From NCBI GenBank assembly GCA_900472575.1, contig UCIV01000018.1, positions 186,001 through 250,000 on the forward strand: DNA of 64,000 bases, given 5' to 3'. The notes beneath the pieces are model-generated. The model saw only the letters and a list, made by a program, of their open reading frames with translations, had not been told where the DNA came from and made no database searches. A program made the translations under genes and the position numbers. Positions within the stretch are counted from its first letter, which is position 1, and the number at the start of each line of letters is the position of its first letter. The DNA comes from Hyphomicrobiales bacterium. Lineage in GTDB: Bacteria; Pseudomonadota; Alphaproteobacteria; Rhizobiales; Rhizobiaceae. Shown piece by piece: positions 1-9,008 of this stretch.

Positions 1-179
1 TAACACCGTACCGGACTGGGAAAACACGTTCAATTATCAGATTTAAGGGGTATTTCAGAGACTTGGCACATTCACAGAAGGATAAGTCCGCCCGCGATGG
101 GAGGCCGTCGTGAATAGTGAAAATGCTTATCGGAGGGCTGGAAACTGTCGGCAAGCCGCTGGCTTGACGGAAAACGGGA

Positions 180-300
180 GGAAGGACACCTGTCCCGACG
201 CGGGCAACCGCAAGCTTTACAGCTTGCGCTCCGCGGGAAGGCCGCCCGCATGGCAGGCGGCCGATTGCCCTTGGATCATGACCCTCACAGTCGAGTGAAG
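180..300. ncRNA. Possible structured RNA or complex hairpin region (unidentified)
   Basis: I see no convincing gene in 1-328. The stretch holds nested inverted repeats: GGACA 184-188 with TGTCC 191-195, CGCAAGC 209-215 with GCTTGCG 222-228, and GGCCGCC 240-246 with GGCGGCC 256-262. The last two hairpins are enclosed by GGGCAA 202-207 and TTGCCC 265-270, so the region could fold as a three-way junction. It lies just past the 3' end of the minus-strand reductase gene. It could be a free-standing small RNA, a 3' UTR element or a terminator complex; there is no T-run. A 62-codon frame over it (110-298) has no recognisable protein features. Strand and function are unknown. Confidence 0.3.
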
Positions 301-328
301 GCCGCAGAAAATAGAAACGCAGAGCCGC

Positions 329-1324
329 TCAGGCGGTGACGTCGATGACGACACGGCCTCTGATCTGGCCGTCGATGATGGCCTGCGCAAGTTCCGGCAG
401 CTTCGACATTGGCTCGACAGTTGTGATGGCGTCGAGTTTCGACTTGTCCAGATCGCGCGCCAGCCTGCTCCATGCCGAAAGACGCTGCTCCTTCGGCGCC
501 ATGACCGAGTCCACACCGATCAGGGCAACGCTGCGCAGGATATGCGGCAGAACGGTCCCCGGAAGATCCGCACCGCCCGCCAGACCACAGGCGGCGATCG
601 CCCCGCCCCGCGCCGTCTGCGCCAGCGCATTGGCAAGCGTTGTCGAACCGACGCTGTCGACGCCGCCCGTCCAGCGCTCCTTCTGCAGAGGTCCGCCCTT
701 CTGCTGCAGTTCAGCGCGATCGATGAAATTCGTCGCACCGAGCGATTCAAGATAGGGATGGGTCTCGGGCCGACCTGTCGAGGCGGTGACATTGTAGCCG
801 CGGGCGGAAAGCAGCGCGATTGCCACCGAACCGACGCCGCCGGCAGCGCCGGTCACCAGCACTTCGCCCTCGCCCGGCTTGATCGCGCCCCATTTTTCAA
901 GCGCATCGACGCAAAGCGCCGACGTGTAACCCGCCGTGCCGATCGCCATCGCCTGCTGCAGGGAAAATGCCTCCGGCAGCGGGATCAGCCATTCGGCCTT
1001 CACCCGCTGATAGCGCCCATATGCACCCGGTTCGGTTTCCGAAAGGCCCCATCCGTTCACGATCACCTTGTCGCCCGTCTTCCATTCTGCCGACCGTGAC
1101 TCGACGACCGTGCCGGAAATATCGATACCGGCGATCAGCGGCGTGCGGCGGGCAATACGACCTTTGCCGGTGATTGCCAGCCCGTCCTTATAGTTCAGCG
1201 TCGAGTAGGCGATCTCGACGAGGACATCGTTGTCGGGCAGGTCTGTGAGGGAAACCTCCCGAAAACCCGCTGCCGGCTTGCCGTCGACAGTATCGATGAC
1301 CATCGCCCTGAACGTTTCAACCAT
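329..1324 (-). CDS. acuI: AcuI/YhdH-family NADPH-dependent reductase (acrylyl-CoA reductase-like)
   Basis: A 331-residue zinc-independent medium-chain dehydrogenase/reductase. The N-terminal catalytic fold carries the family motif around TLNYKDGLAITGKG (42-55), and the Rossmann nucleotide loop GAAGGVGSVA is at 159-168. The zinc-binding Cys and Glu residues of alcohol dehydrogenases are absent, as in quinone oxidoreductase and AcuI/YhdH proteins. Characterised AcuI enzymes reduce acryloyl-CoA to propionyl-CoA with NADPH. The start ATG follows a good GGAGTGACGAA ribosome site. It is divergent from preT. A link to C3 products of pyrimidine breakdown (3-hydroxypropionate to propionyl-CoA) is possible but inferred. 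The exact substrate cannot be read from the sequence. Confidence 0.85.
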   Translation of the reverse strand: MVETFRAMVIDTVDGKPAAGFREVSLTDLPDNDVLVEIAYSTLNYKDGLAITGKGRIARRTPLIAGIDISGTVVESRSAEWKTGDKVIVNGWGLSETEPGAYGRYQRVKAEWLIPLPEAFSLQQAMAIGTAGYTSALCVDALEKWGAIKPGEGEVLVTGAAGGVGSVAIALLSARGYNVTASTGRPETHPYLESLGATNFIDRAELQQKGGPLQKERWTGGVDSVGSTTLANALAQTARGGAIAACGLAGGADLPGTVLPHILRSVALIGVDSVMAPKEQRLSAWSRLARDLDKSKLDAITTVEPMSKLPELAQAIIDGQIRGRVVIDVTA

Positions 1325-1465
1325 TTCGTCACTCCAATTGCTTTGATCTACGGATCCGTATTTAGGGCCGCCGCCGGTTCCGGCTATTGATGCAGGTCAC
1401 GATAGCCGGAACCAAATACCCCCGCGATCCGCCGCATGGTGCATCATCGTCAAGCTTGCCGGCAG

Positions 1466-1489
1466 AAATTTTACCGTTTGATAAAATTT
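1466..1489. promoter_or_regulatory. Inverted repeat upstream of preT, candidate RutR-like operator
   Basis: AAATTTTA (1466-1473) and TAAAATTT (1482-1489) form a perfect inverted repeat around an 8-base spacer. The core TTTACCGTTTGATAAA (1470-1485) matches 10 of the 14 defined positions of the E. coli RutR site TTGACCA-NN-TGGTCAA. It also shares its TTTTACC half-site with the palindrome upstream of the pyrimidine operon at 13927. It lies about 60 bases upstream of preT in the 223-base divergent region shared with acuI. Binding is inferred. Confidence 0.4.
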
Positions 1490-1547
1490 TGAGCCGTGTT
1501 ACGATCTGCCCAATAGTTGTCCATAACCATATAATGAGGGAACTCGG

Positions 1548-2909
1548 ATGGAGCGACTGGGAAGCGGGATCGAGGCCGGCAGGCTCTCGACCAACGAATA
1601 CGCATCGAATTTTTCCGACCTTCACCCGCGCCTTGACAAGCATGAGGCGCTGGTGGCGTCAGACCGCTGTTACTTCTGTTACGATGCACCATGCATGACG
1701 GCCTGTCCCACCGCCATCGATATCCCGCTTTTCATCCGGCAGATATCGACTGGCAACCCGCTCGGATCGGCTAAAACCATCTTCGCTCAGAACATTCTCG
1801 GCGGCATGTGCGCCCGCGTCTGTCCCACCGAAACGCTCTGCGAGGACGTCTGCGTCCGCAACACGGCCGAGGACCGACCGGTCGAGATCGGCAGGCTGCA
1901 GCGCTACGCAACCGACATCGCCATGGAGGCCGGACGGCAGTTCTTCGAGCGCAAGGCATCGAGCGGAAAGAGGATTGCCGTTGTCGGCGCAGGCCCCGCA
2001 GGCCTTGCCGCGGCACACCGGCTGGCGGTCAACGGCCACGATGTCACCATTCTTGAAGCCCGCGAAAAATCCGGCGGCCTCAACGAATATGGCATCGCCA
2101 CCTACAAGGCGGTGGACGATTTTGCCCAGCGCGAAGTGGATTATGTCACCGCCATCGGCGGCATCGCCATTGAACACGGCAAAGTGCTCGGCCGCGACTA
2201 CTCGCTCTCGGACCTGACCGCAGAATATGATGCCGTCTTCCTCGGCATGGGTCTCTCCGGCGTCAACGGATTGGGCGTCGAGGGCGAAAACCTCTTTGGC
2301 GTCGATGACGCCGTCGATTTCATCGCGGCACTGCGTCAGACCGAGGACAAGGCAACTGTCCCGATCGGCCGCCGTGTCGTCGTCATCGGTGGCGGCATGA
2401 CCGCGATCGACGCCGCGATCCAGGCAAAGCTGCTCGGCGCAGAGGAAGTGACGATCTGTTACCGCCGCGGCAAGGAAAACATGAACGCCTCGACCTGGGA
2501 GCAGGATCTTGCAGCCTCGAAAGGCGTCATCATCCGCCACTGGCTGGCCCCGAAATCGATCATCGGGAAGGACGGAAAAGTGGCCGGAATCGAAGTCGAC
2601 TATACCGCGATGACCGACGGCAAGCTCGCCACCACCGGCGAGACCGGCATTATCGCCGCCGACCAGATTTTCAAGGCCATCGGCCAGAGCTTTGTCGCCA
2701 CCGGCCTCGGCGCCCTGCAGTTCGACAAAGGCAAGATCGTTGTCGACAGCCAAGGCCGCACGTCGATCGAAAACGTCTGGGCCGGCGGCGACTGTATCGG
2801 CACCGGCGAAGACCTCACCGTTTCGGCGGTCGCTCAAGGGCGCGATGCTGCCGAAAGCATCAACAGCATGCTCGCAGCCGGCGCTCAGCCGGCCAGTGCA
2901 GTGGCCTGA
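1548..2909 (+). CDS. preT: NAD(P)-dependent dihydropyrimidine dehydrogenase subunit PreT
   Basis: A 453-residue flavoprotein subunit that passes electrons from NAD(P)H through FAD and iron-sulfur clusters to PreA for reduction of uracil and thymine. The N-terminus has the GltD-like 4Fe-4S cysteines at 41, 44, 49, 53, 88, 92, 98 and 102. Then come the FAD loop VVGAGPAG (145-152) and an NAD(P) loop VVIGGGMTAIDAA (278-290). The length suits PreT. The start follows GAGGGAACTCGG. preA begins 15 bases downstream, so the two are one operon. A glutamate-synthase small-subunit identity is excluded by the preA neighbour. Confidence 0.94.
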   Translation: MERLGSGIEAGRLSTNEYASNFSDLHPRLDKHEALVASDRCYFCYDAPCMTACPTAIDIPLFIRQISTGNPLGSAKTIFAQNILGGMCARVCPTETLCEDVCVRNTAEDRPVEIGRLQRYATDIAMEAGRQFFERKASSGKRIAVVGAGPAGLAAAHRLAVNGHDVTILEAREKSGGLNEYGIATYKAVDDFAQREVDYVTAIGGIAIEHGKVLGRDYSLSDLTAEYDAVFLGMGLSGVNGLGVEGENLFGVDDAVDFIAALRQTEDKATVPIGRRVVVIGGGMTAIDAAIQAKLLGAEEVTICYRRGKENMNASTWEQDLAASKGVIIRHWLAPKSIIGKDGKVAGIEVDYTAMTDGKLATTGETGIIAADQIFKAIGQSFVATGLGALQFDKGKIVVDSQGRTSIENVWAGGDCIGTGEDLTVSAVAQGRDAAESINSMLAAGAQPASAVA

Positions 2910-2924
2910 GGGGAGTTTTCAACC

Positions 2925-4238
2925 ATGGCTGATATCCGCAACAATTTCATCGGCATCAAATCCCCCAATCCCTTCTGGCTCGCGTCGGCCCCACCGACCG
3001 ACAAGGCCTACAATGTCGAGCGCGCCTTCAAGGCCGGCTGGGGCGGCGTCGTGTGGAAGACGCTGGGCGAACAGGGACCGCCGGTCGTCAACGTCAATGG
3101 CCCGCGCTATGGCGCGATTTGGGGCGCAGACCGCAGGCTTTTGGGCCTCAACAATATTGAACTGATCACCGACCGCGACCTCTACACCAATCTCATCGAG
3201 ATGAAGCAGGTGAAGAAGAACTGGCCGGATAGGGCGATCGTCGCCTCGATCATGGTTCCTTGCGAGGAAAACGCCTGGAAGGCGATCCTGCCGCTGGTGG
3301 AAGAGACGGAAGTCGACGGCATCGAGCTGAACTTCGGCTGTCCTCACGGCATGTCGGAGCGTGGCATGGGCTCCGCCGTCGGTCAGGTGCCGGAATATAT
3401 CGAGATGGTGGTGCGCTGGTGCAAGCAGTATACCCGCATGCCGGTCATTACCAAGCTGACACCGAACATCACCGACATCCGGCACCCTGCCCGTGCAGCA
3501 AAGCGCGGCGGTACCGATGCCGTGTCGCTGATCAACACGATCTCCTCGATCGTCTCGGTCGATCTCGACAGCTTTTCGCCCAACCCGTCGATCAACGGCA
3601 AGGGCAGCCACGGCGGTTATTGCGGCCCGGCGGTCAAGCCGATCGCGCTCAACATGGTCGCCGAGATCGCCCGCGATCCGGAAACCTACGGCCTGCCGAT
3701 CTCCGGCATCGGCGGCGTGACGACATGGCGTGATGCGGCCGAATTCCTGGCGCTCGGCGCCGGCAATGTGCAGGTCTGCACCGCGGCCATGACTTACGGC
3801 TTCAAGATCGTCGAGGAGATGATCACAGGCCTGTCCAACTGGATGGACACGAAGGGCCATCAAACCCTGGACGAGATCACCGGCCGCGCGGTGCAGAACG
3901 TCACCGACTGGCAGTATCTCAACCTCAACTACATCGCCAAGGCACATATCGATCAGGACGCCTGCATCAAATGCGGCCGTTGTCACATCGCCTGCGAGGA
4001 CACGTCCCACCAGGCGATCACCGCGATGGTCGACGGCGTCAGGCATTTCGAGGTGAAGGAAGAGGATTGCGTCGGCTGCAACCTCTGCGTCAACGTCTGT
4101 CCGGTGGAAAACTGCATCACCATGGAAGCACTCCCCGCAGGCTCCCTCGACCAGCGCACCGGCCGCCCGGTCGATCCCAACTACGCCAACTGGACAAGCC
4201 ATCCCAACAACCAGATGGCGCGACAGGCGGCGGAATAG
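2925..4238 (+). CDS. preA: NAD-dependent dihydropyrimidine dehydrogenase subunit PreA
   Basis: A 437-residue catalytic subunit that reduces uracil or thymine to the 5,6-dihydro form, the first step of reductive pyrimidine catabolism. Residues 1-310 form a dihydroorotate-dehydrogenase-like FMN barrel, with the substrate-loop region ELNFGCPHGMSERGMG at 134-149. The C-terminal domain is a 2[4Fe-4S] ferredoxin with cysteines 347, 350, 353, 357 and 382, 385, 388, 392. It works with PreT. The next pathway enzymes (dihydropyrimidinase and the carbamoyl-amidohydrolase) are about 10 kb away, so the pathway is split between two transcription units. Confidence 0.95.
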   Translation: MADIRNNFIGIKSPNPFWLASAPPTDKAYNVERAFKAGWGGVVWKTLGEQGPPVVNVNGPRYGAIWGADRRLLGLNNIELITDRDLYTNLIEMKQVKKNWPDRAIVASIMVPCEENAWKAILPLVEETEVDGIELNFGCPHGMSERGMGSAVGQVPEYIEMVVRWCKQYTRMPVITKLTPNITDIRHPARAAKRGGTDAVSLINTISSIVSVDLDSFSPNPSINGKGSHGGYCGPAVKPIALNMVAEIARDPETYGLPISGIGGVTTWRDAAEFLALGAGNVQVCTAAMTYGFKIVEEMITGLSNWMDTKGHQTLDEITGRAVQNVTDWQYLNLNYIAKAHIDQDACIKCGRCHIACEDTSHQAITAMVDGVRHFEVKEEDCVGCNLCVNVCPVENCITMEALPAGSLDQRTGRPVDPNYANWTSHPNNQMARQAAE

Positions 4239-4247
4239 GATTAGAGA

Positions 4248-4282
4248 AGAAGGTCGGTCGCCCTCAGTTCGGCCGACCTTCT
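4248..4282. terminator. Bidirectional stem-loop between preA and the GlxA-type regulator
   Basis: AGAAGGTCGG (4248-4257) pairs perfectly with CCGACCTTCT (4273-4282). It sits just after the preA stop and overlaps the stop of the converging regulator gene, so it can serve both. Confidence 0.7.
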
Positions 4283-5261
4283 ATTGCCCGAATGTCTTCC
4301 TGTAAGCTGCCGGGCTTGTGCCCAGCCGCTTGCGGAAATGATGGCGCAAGGTCGCCTGTGTGCCGAAACCGCAGGCGATTGCGATATCGTCCAGCGAGGA
4401 TGAAAACCGTTTTTCGAGCAACTCGCGCGCCAGCCTCACGCGCTCTTTCACCAGCCACTCCCCCACGCTGTCGCCGGTCGCTGCCTCGAAACGGCGCTGG
4501 AAGGTGCGCATGCTCATCCCGGCCCGTTCCGCCAGCATCCGGATCGACTGCTCCTCGCAAAGCCGCTCGCGCATCCATTCGATCAGCGGCCCAAGCCTGA
4601 GACCTTCTCTCTGTTGCGGCACCGGTGCAGCGATGAACTGCGCCTGCCCTCCTTCGCGATGCGGCGGTACGACAAGCCGGCGGGCAACGCTGTTGGCCGC
4701 CTCGACACCGAAATCGCCGCGCACCACATGCAGGCAAAGATCGATGCCGGCAGCGCTTCCTGCAGCTGTCAGCGTATTGCCCTCATCCATATAGAGAACA
4801 TCAGCATCGAAGGCGGCATCGGGATAAGCCTTAGCGATTGCCTCCACATACCGCCAATGCGTCGTCGCGCGCCGTCCAGATAAAAGGCCGGCAGCGGCCA
4901 GAACCGCAACGCCCGAACAGAGCGACATGACCCGCGCTCCCCGCCGATGCGCTGCCTGCAGCGCCTCGATCAGCGGCGCCGGCACCGGCTCGCCGATCCC
5001 GCGCCAGCCCGGAACGATGATAAGGTCGGCCGCGGCCACAACCTCCAGTCCGGCATCGACGGAAACGGTCAAGCCGCCCGCCGCGCGCAGCGGCCCCGGC
5101 TCAACACCCGCGACGGAGAACCGATACCAGCCCTCCCCCATTTCCGGTCGCGCCAGACCGAAGACCTCATGGGCGATGCCGAATTCGAAGGTGCAAAGCC
5201 CGTCATAGACAAGGGTGACGACATGCGGACCGCTTGTCCGGTGAGTAAGTTGCTTTGGCAT
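4281..5261 (-). CDS. GlxA/FtrA-type AraC-family transcriptional regulator
   Basis: A 326-residue regulator. The N-terminal half is a DJ-1/PfpI (class I amidotransferase-like) sensing domain with the nucleophile-elbow sequence CSGVAVLAAAGLL. The C-terminal 100 residues hold the paired AraC helix-turn-helices (MLAERAGMSMRTFQRRFEA and ACGFGTQATLRHHFRKRLG). I chose the ATG at 5261; an in-frame TTG at 5291 is a weaker alternative. It is divergent from a rhodanese gene, a pairing common for FtrA-like regulators, so the rhodanese is its likely target. The ligand is unknown. Confidence 0.85.
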   Translation of the reverse strand: MPKQLTHRTSGPHVVTLVYDGLCTFEFGIAHEVFGLARPEMGEGWYRFSVAGVEPGPLRAAGGLTVSVDAGLEVVAAADLIIVPGWRGIGEPVPAPLIEALQAAHRRGARVMSLCSGVAVLAAAGLLSGRRATTHWRYVEAIAKAYPDAAFDADVLYMDEGNTLTAAGSAAGIDLCLHVVRGDFGVEAANSVARRLVVPPHREGGQAQFIAAPVPQQREGLRLGPLIEWMRERLCEEQSIRMLAERAGMSMRTFQRRFEAATGDSVGEWLVKERVRLARELLEKRFSSSLDDIAIACGFGTQATLRHHFRKRLGTSPAAYRKTFGQ

Positions 5262-5363
5262 GATTTTTACGCCGCAAGTCACAATGGCCAATTTCAGCCA
5301 TCTCTATCATCAGGCATGATCGCCCGCAACACAGCCTCAGCGACACAAGGAAAGGATCGTGTC

Positions 5364-5768
5364 ATGCCAAGCCCCGTCTCGGATTTCCCCGCCGCCGCCC
5401 CGCAGGATGCCGCCGAACACTTTTCCCGCAAGCTCGCCTTCGAAGCGGACTGCTGGGACGTGCATGCCTCTTTCGCCTCGGGCACAGTCGATTTCGTCCT
5501 GCTCGATGTACGCGCTCCCGCACTCTTCGCCCGGGCGCATGTTCCGGGCGCACTCAATCTGCCCCACGGCAAGATGACCGCACGTAAGATGTCGCAATGG
5601 CCGGCGGATACCTTGTTTGTCGTCTATTGCGCCGGGCCTCATTGCAACGGCGCGGACAAGGCCGCGCTACGCCTCTCCCGCCTCGGCCTTTCGGTCAAGG
5701 TGATGATCGGCGGCATGACCGGTTGGGCCGATGAAGGCTTCGTCTATGACGCCGCTACAGCGGCATGA
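5364..5768 (+). CDS. Rhodanese-like domain protein
   Basis: A 134-residue single-domain sulfurtransferase. The DVRAPALFARAHVPGALNLP region is typical of rhodaneses, and the active-site loop CAGPHCNGADKAA carries the catalytic Cys. There is no signal peptide, so it should be cytoplasmic. I chose the ATG at 5364 because AAGGAAAGGATC lies just before it. The longer reading frame begins inside the divergent regulator gene and is not credible. It is probably controlled by the divergent GlxA/FtrA-type regulator. The physiological sulfur donor and acceptor are unknown. Confidence 0.82.
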   Translation: MPSPVSDFPAAAPQDAAEHFSRKLAFEADCWDVHASFASGTVDFVLLDVRAPALFARAHVPGALNLPHGKMTARKMSQWPADTLFVVYCAGPHCNGADKAALRLSRLGLSVKVMIGGMTGWADEGFVYDAATAA

Positions 5769-5777
5769 CGAGGAAGG

Positions 5778-5810
5778 AACGGCTGCGGAGTTGCAGTGCC
5801 CGCAGCCGTT
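5778..5810 (+). terminator. Stem-loop after the rhodanese gene
   Basis: AACGGCTGCGG (5778-5788) and CCGCAGCCGTT (5800-5810) form an 11-base-pair stem ten bases after the stop codon. The T-run is short (TTTCC). Confidence 0.7.
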
Positions 5811-6146
5811 TCCTGACAAAAAGCAGGAAGAGCGAACAGAATCCCAGCGGACCGAATAAAAAAATCAACCCTATGCTGCACTGCAGCAAGTCATCCACTC
5901 CGTTGTACTCGCCGGAGATGAAGTGTCGGGCAAACAATGAATTTTAGCCACATCTTTTACGAGCAAATGCCCAATATTCGATGTTTTGCTCAAAAAACAA
6001 CTACAACAGCATAATGAACCTGCAAGCAAATAATGCAGCATCGAGAGCATTTTAACTCACAATTAGTTCAACCCTGACAATATTTTAGCGCGGCATCCTG
6101 ACACGTCTCGTAAGACGGCAGCGAGCTGATGTGTTGGGCAAACTAA
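5811..6146. other. AT-richer intergenic region before the chemoreceptor gene
   Basis: About 340 bases with no supported gene. The 60-codon frames on both strands (5755-5947) have no protein-like features. Composition drops in GC relative to flanking genes, as expected for a promoter region. I could not single out a confident promoter; TGACAATATTTTA near 6076 and TTGACA-poor surroundings give no clear -35/-10 pair. Confidence 0.5.
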
Positions 6147-8066
6147 ATGGTGTGCATTATGGCATTTCGAGATATGGCTATTTCGAAGAAACTCGGTCTA
6201 GTCACCGTCGTGATGGGCCTTTCTTCCCTGATTATTGCGGGCGTTGCGGCGTCTGGCCTGTTCGGCCTTCAGAAAGCAATGATTTCCGTCGGCGCCCGCG
6301 AGGAAGTCGCCCGCGAGGCGATGGACCTGCGCGTCGATATCATTGCCATCAGCCGCATGACCTACCAGCTGGCGGCAGCGCCGGACAAGGCGAAGGATTT
6401 TCGCGCGGATGCCGAAAAACGCGCCGGCGAAATGCTCGCCCGCCTGCCGAAGATCGAAGCCACCGCCGATGCCGCCGAAAAGGATCAGCTGAAGGCGATC
6501 CGCGGCGCTCTCGACAGCTATTTCACTTCGATCCGCGGCATGGTCGATATCGCCGAAAAGAACCCGGCAGATACGGCCGCGATCACCGGCGGACTGAAGG
6601 CCGCACTGGATGGCCAGAAGGCCGTCACGGACACGGTCAAGGTCTACAGCACCTATTCCGGCAAGTCGCTGGCCGAAGCGCGCGAAGCCGCCGTCGCCTC
6701 CTCGACGACCGCCATCCTGATTTCGGCAATCTCCGCCATCATCTTCATCGTCATCGGCGCTGCAATCAGCCTGATGGTTGCGACCCGCGGCATCGTCAGC
6801 CCGATCCGTTCGCTGACCCAGGCCATGACCCGCCTCGCCAATGGCGAACTCGACAACCTCAAGATTGATGCCGCCCGCAAGGACGAGATCGGCGAGATGG
6901 CCCGCGCGGTCGAAGTCTTCCGCACCAATGCGCTCGCCATGAACGAACTCAAGGCCCAGGAAGCCGCCCTGCATCGCAACAGCAGCGACCTGCAGTCGAG
7001 CATCTCCACCGTCGTTGCCTCCGCCGTCGCCGGCGACTTCTCCGGCCGCATCTCCAAGGACTACCAGAACGAAGATCTCAACCGCTTCGCCTCGGGCGTC
7101 AATGAGTTGGTCGGAAGCGTCGACGCCGCCACCACCGAAGTCCGCCGCGTTATCGCCGCGCTCGCCGATGCCGACCTGACGCAAAGCATGAACGGCCAGT
7201 TCCAGGGCGCGTTCGCCGAACTGCAGACCAACGTCAATAATACGATGGTGCGCCTGCGCGGCACGATGAACAATGTCCGCGGCGCAGCCGGCACGATCAA
7301 CAACAACTCCGCCGAACTGTCGTCGGCCGCTAACGATCTGTCGAAGCGCACGGAACAGCAGGCAGCCGCGCTTGAAGAAACCGCAGCCGCTCTCGACGAG
7401 ATCACCGCGACCGTCCGCGCCGCCTCTTCGCGCGCCACTGAGGCCCGCGACATGGTGCATGCCACCAAGCAGAGCGCCACGAAGTCCGGCGACATCGTCC
7501 GCTCGGCCGTCACCGCCATGGGTCGCATCGAGGATTCATCCAGCAAGATCAGCCAGATCATCGGCGTGATCGACGAAATTGCCTTCCAGACCAACCTGCT
7601 CGCGCTCAATGCCGGCGTCGAGGCTGCCCGTGCGGGTGAAGCCGGTCGTGGCTTTGCCGTCGTCGCACAGGAAGTCCGCGAACTGGCACAGCGCTCTGCA
7701 AACGCCGCCAAGGAAATCAAGACCCTGATCAGCGCGTCTGCTGCCGAAGTCGAAGGCGGCGTGTCGCTCGTCCGTTCGACCGGCGACGCGCTGCTTGAGA
7801 TCGAAGGCCTCGTCAACAAGGTCAACGAGCATGTGGAATCGATCGCAACTGCCGCCCGCGAACAGGCAACGGCGCTCGCCGAGATCAATTCCTCGGTCAA
7901 CCACATGGACCAGATGACCCAGAAGAACGCAGCCATGGTCGAAGAGACCACTGCAGCCAGCGAAACGCTCGCAGAAGAAAGCCGCCAGCTGCAGCAGATC
8001 CTGTCGAGCTTCAAGCTCGGCGGCGCGGAAGCCGCCCCCGCTCGCGGCATGCGCTACGCAGCCTGA
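6147..8066 (+). CDS. Methyl-accepting chemotaxis protein
   Basis: A 639-residue transmembrane chemoreceptor. The first membrane helix is about residues 16-40, followed by a short helical periplasmic domain of roughly 150 residues (four-helix-bundle type) and a second membrane helix at about 190-213. A HAMP domain follows at about 214-267, with a further HAMP-like linker to about 380. The conserved signalling hairpin is near 477-525 ([20 protein letters not shown]). There is no C-terminal CheR/CheB-tethering pentapeptide. It should signal to a CheA/CheW array encoded elsewhere. No clear ribosome site precedes the ATG at 6147; ATG codons at 6159 and 6174 are alternatives. The ligand is unknown. 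Confidence 0.92.
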   Translation: MVCIMAFRDMAISKKLGLVTVVMGLSSLIIAGVAASGLFGLQKAMISVGAREEVAREAMDLRVDIIAISRMTYQLAAAPDKAKDFRADAEKRAGEMLARLPKIEATADAAEKDQLKAIRGALDSYFTSIRGMVDIAEKNPADTAAITGGLKAALDGQKAVTDTVKVYSTYSGKSLAEAREAAVASSTTAILISAISAIIFIVIGAAISLMVATRGIVSPIRSLTQAMTRLANGELDNLKIDAARKDEIGEMARAVEVFRTNALAMNELKAQEAALHRNSSDLQSSISTVVASAVAGDFSGRISKDYQNEDLNRFASGVNELVGSVDAATTEVRRVIAALADADLTQSMNGQFQGAFAELQTNVNNTMVRLRGTMNNVRGAAGTINNNSAELSSAANDLSKRTEQQAAALEETAAALDEITATVRAASSRATEARDMVHATKQSATKSGDIVRSAVTAMGRIEDSSSKISQIIGVIDEIAFQTNLLALNAGVEAARAGEAGRGFAVVAQEVRELAQRSANAAKEIKTLISASAAEVEGGVSLVRSTGDALLEIEGLVNKVNEHVESIATAAREQATALAEINSSVNHMDQMTQKNAAMVEETTAASETLAEESRQLQQILSSFKLGGAEAAPARGMRYAA

Positions 8067-8091
8067 CGGCATCACGCATCAGACATGAGAA

Positions 8092-8115
8092 AGCCCGGCA
8101 ATGCCGGGCTTTTTT
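8092..8115 (+). terminator. Rho-independent terminator after the chemoreceptor gene
   Basis: AGCCCGGCA (8092-8100) and TGCCGGGCT (8102-8110) form a tight stem followed by a T-run. Confidence 0.9.
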
Positions 8116-8284
8116 CGTTGTGGCAAACCACATCCTCCACAGCACCAGCCGCCAACAGAAATTGCAAAAGACAACTACCGGATGAGACCAACCGCCGCAC
8201 TTGATCGAGATCACTCTCACTCGGCAAACGCCGCGCTAGTCAGCGCACCCTAATGCGCGCTGCACACATGAGGAGGGTGGCAGC

Positions 8285-8323
8285 ATGTTGAACACAGCCA
8301 CCCCAACCATGGATCTCAGATGA
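8285..8323 (+). CDS. Candidate 12-codon leader ORF coupled to the acetate-family transporter
   Basis: An ATG at 8285 lies 8 bases after a strong AGGAGGGTGG ribosome site and opens a 12-residue frame (MLNTATPTMDLR). Its TGA stop overlaps the ATG of the downstream transporter (ATGA, 8320-8323). The transporter ATG has no ribosome site of its own, so translation probably couples through this leader. The peptide has no obvious attenuation signature. Confidence 0.4.
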   Translation: MLNTATPTMDLR

Positions 8324-8940
8324 ACGCGAACGTCCCTCCGTCCTCCACCAGCACAGCAACACCAACCGAACACGCGGCAGCCTCGCATGGCGGCCACGGC
8401 AATCCCGCCGTCGTCGGCCTCGCCGGCTTCGGCATGACCACCATTGTCCTTCAGTTCCACAATGTCGGCTGGGCATCGCTCGGACCGGTCATCTGGATGG
8501 GCCTGATCTTCGGCGGCCTGGCCCAGCTGATCGCTGGCCTGCACGAAGGCAAGATCGGCAACAATTTCGGCTATAGCGCCTTCACTGCCTATGGCTGCTT
8601 CTGGATCGCCCTTTGCCTGATCCAGATCGGCAATGCGATGGGCCTCTTCGCAGTCAGCGAAACCGATCTCGGCTGGTTCCTAGTCATCTGGGCAATCTAT
8701 ACCGCCATCATGACCCCCGGCGCGATGCGCGCCAGCACTGGCCTCGGTCTGGTCTTCATCACACTGTTCATCGGCTTCGTTCTGCTGGTCATCGGCCATT
8801 TCGGACCGCATGTCTTCAACGTCATCGCCGGTTACGAACTGATGGTCTGCGGCGCGCTGGCGCTCTATGTCATGGCGCACCAGATCTACAAGGACGCCTT
8901 CGGCCGTGACGTGCTGCCGGTCGGCAAGCCGATGATCTGA
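8320..8940 (+). CDS. GPR1/FUN34/YaaH-family acetate uptake transporter
   Basis: A 206-residue inner-membrane protein with about six membrane helices. The family signature NPA-x-x-GL appears near residue 28 (NPAVVGLAGFGMTT), and the conserved FGGLAQ-x-x-AG segment follows at about 66. Characterised relatives (SatP/YaaH, Ady2) transport acetate or succinate with protons. The N-terminal 25 residues are a low-complexity Ser/Thr/Ala/His tail. It is a monocistronic unit bounded by terminators on both sides. Acetate as substrate is inferred from the family. Confidence 0.88.
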   Translation: MNANVPPSSTSTATPTEHAAASHGGHGNPAVVGLAGFGMTTIVLQFHNVGWASLGPVIWMGLIFGGLAQLIAGLHEGKIGNNFGYSAFTAYGCFWIALCLIQIGNAMGLFAVSETDLGWFLVIWAIYTAIMTPGAMRASTGLGLVFITLFIGFVLLVIGHFGPHVFNVIAGYELMVCGALALYVMAHQIYKDAFGRDVLPVGKPMI

Positions 8941-8971
8941 ACAAGATCCACCGAGACTACCGACATTGCAC

Positions 8972-9005
8972 GGCCTCGTCTTTTTTCAAGGACGGGGCCA
9001 TTTTT
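8972..9005 (+). terminator. Rho-independent terminator after the acetate-family transporter
   Basis: GGCCTCGTC (8972-8980) and GACGGGGCC (8991-8999) pair with one T-G wobble, followed by ATTTTTG. It can also serve the converging LysR gene, because the loop has a T-run and the 5' flank is A-containing. Confidence 0.8.
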
Positions 9006-9008
9006 GTA

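Noticed and set aside
110-298. Cobalamin-riboswitch resemblance (GGGAAGG and CTGTCCCG blocks) and a 62-codon ORF
   Set aside because: The conserved B12-box elements (the 5' GGTG segment, GCCACTG, and the AGTCAGGAGACC-like 3' box) are missing, and no plus-strand gene follows. The ORF has no protein-like features.
1659-2837. Long open frame antisense to preT
   Set aside because: It is the mirror of a GC-rich, codon-biased gene and has no recognisable domain; PreT motifs are complete on the plus strand.
2919-4202. 427-codon open frame antisense to preA
   Set aside because: It covers preA almost exactly, is His/Asp/Arg-rich without domains, and lacks a ribosome site.
5755-5947. Overlapping 60-codon frames on both strands after the rhodanese gene
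   Set aside because: They cover the terminator stem-loop and promoter region and mirror each other.
6198-7460. 420-codon frame antisense to the chemoreceptor
   Set aside because: Shadow of a strongly biased gene; the MCP signalling and HAMP motifs are clear on the plus strand.
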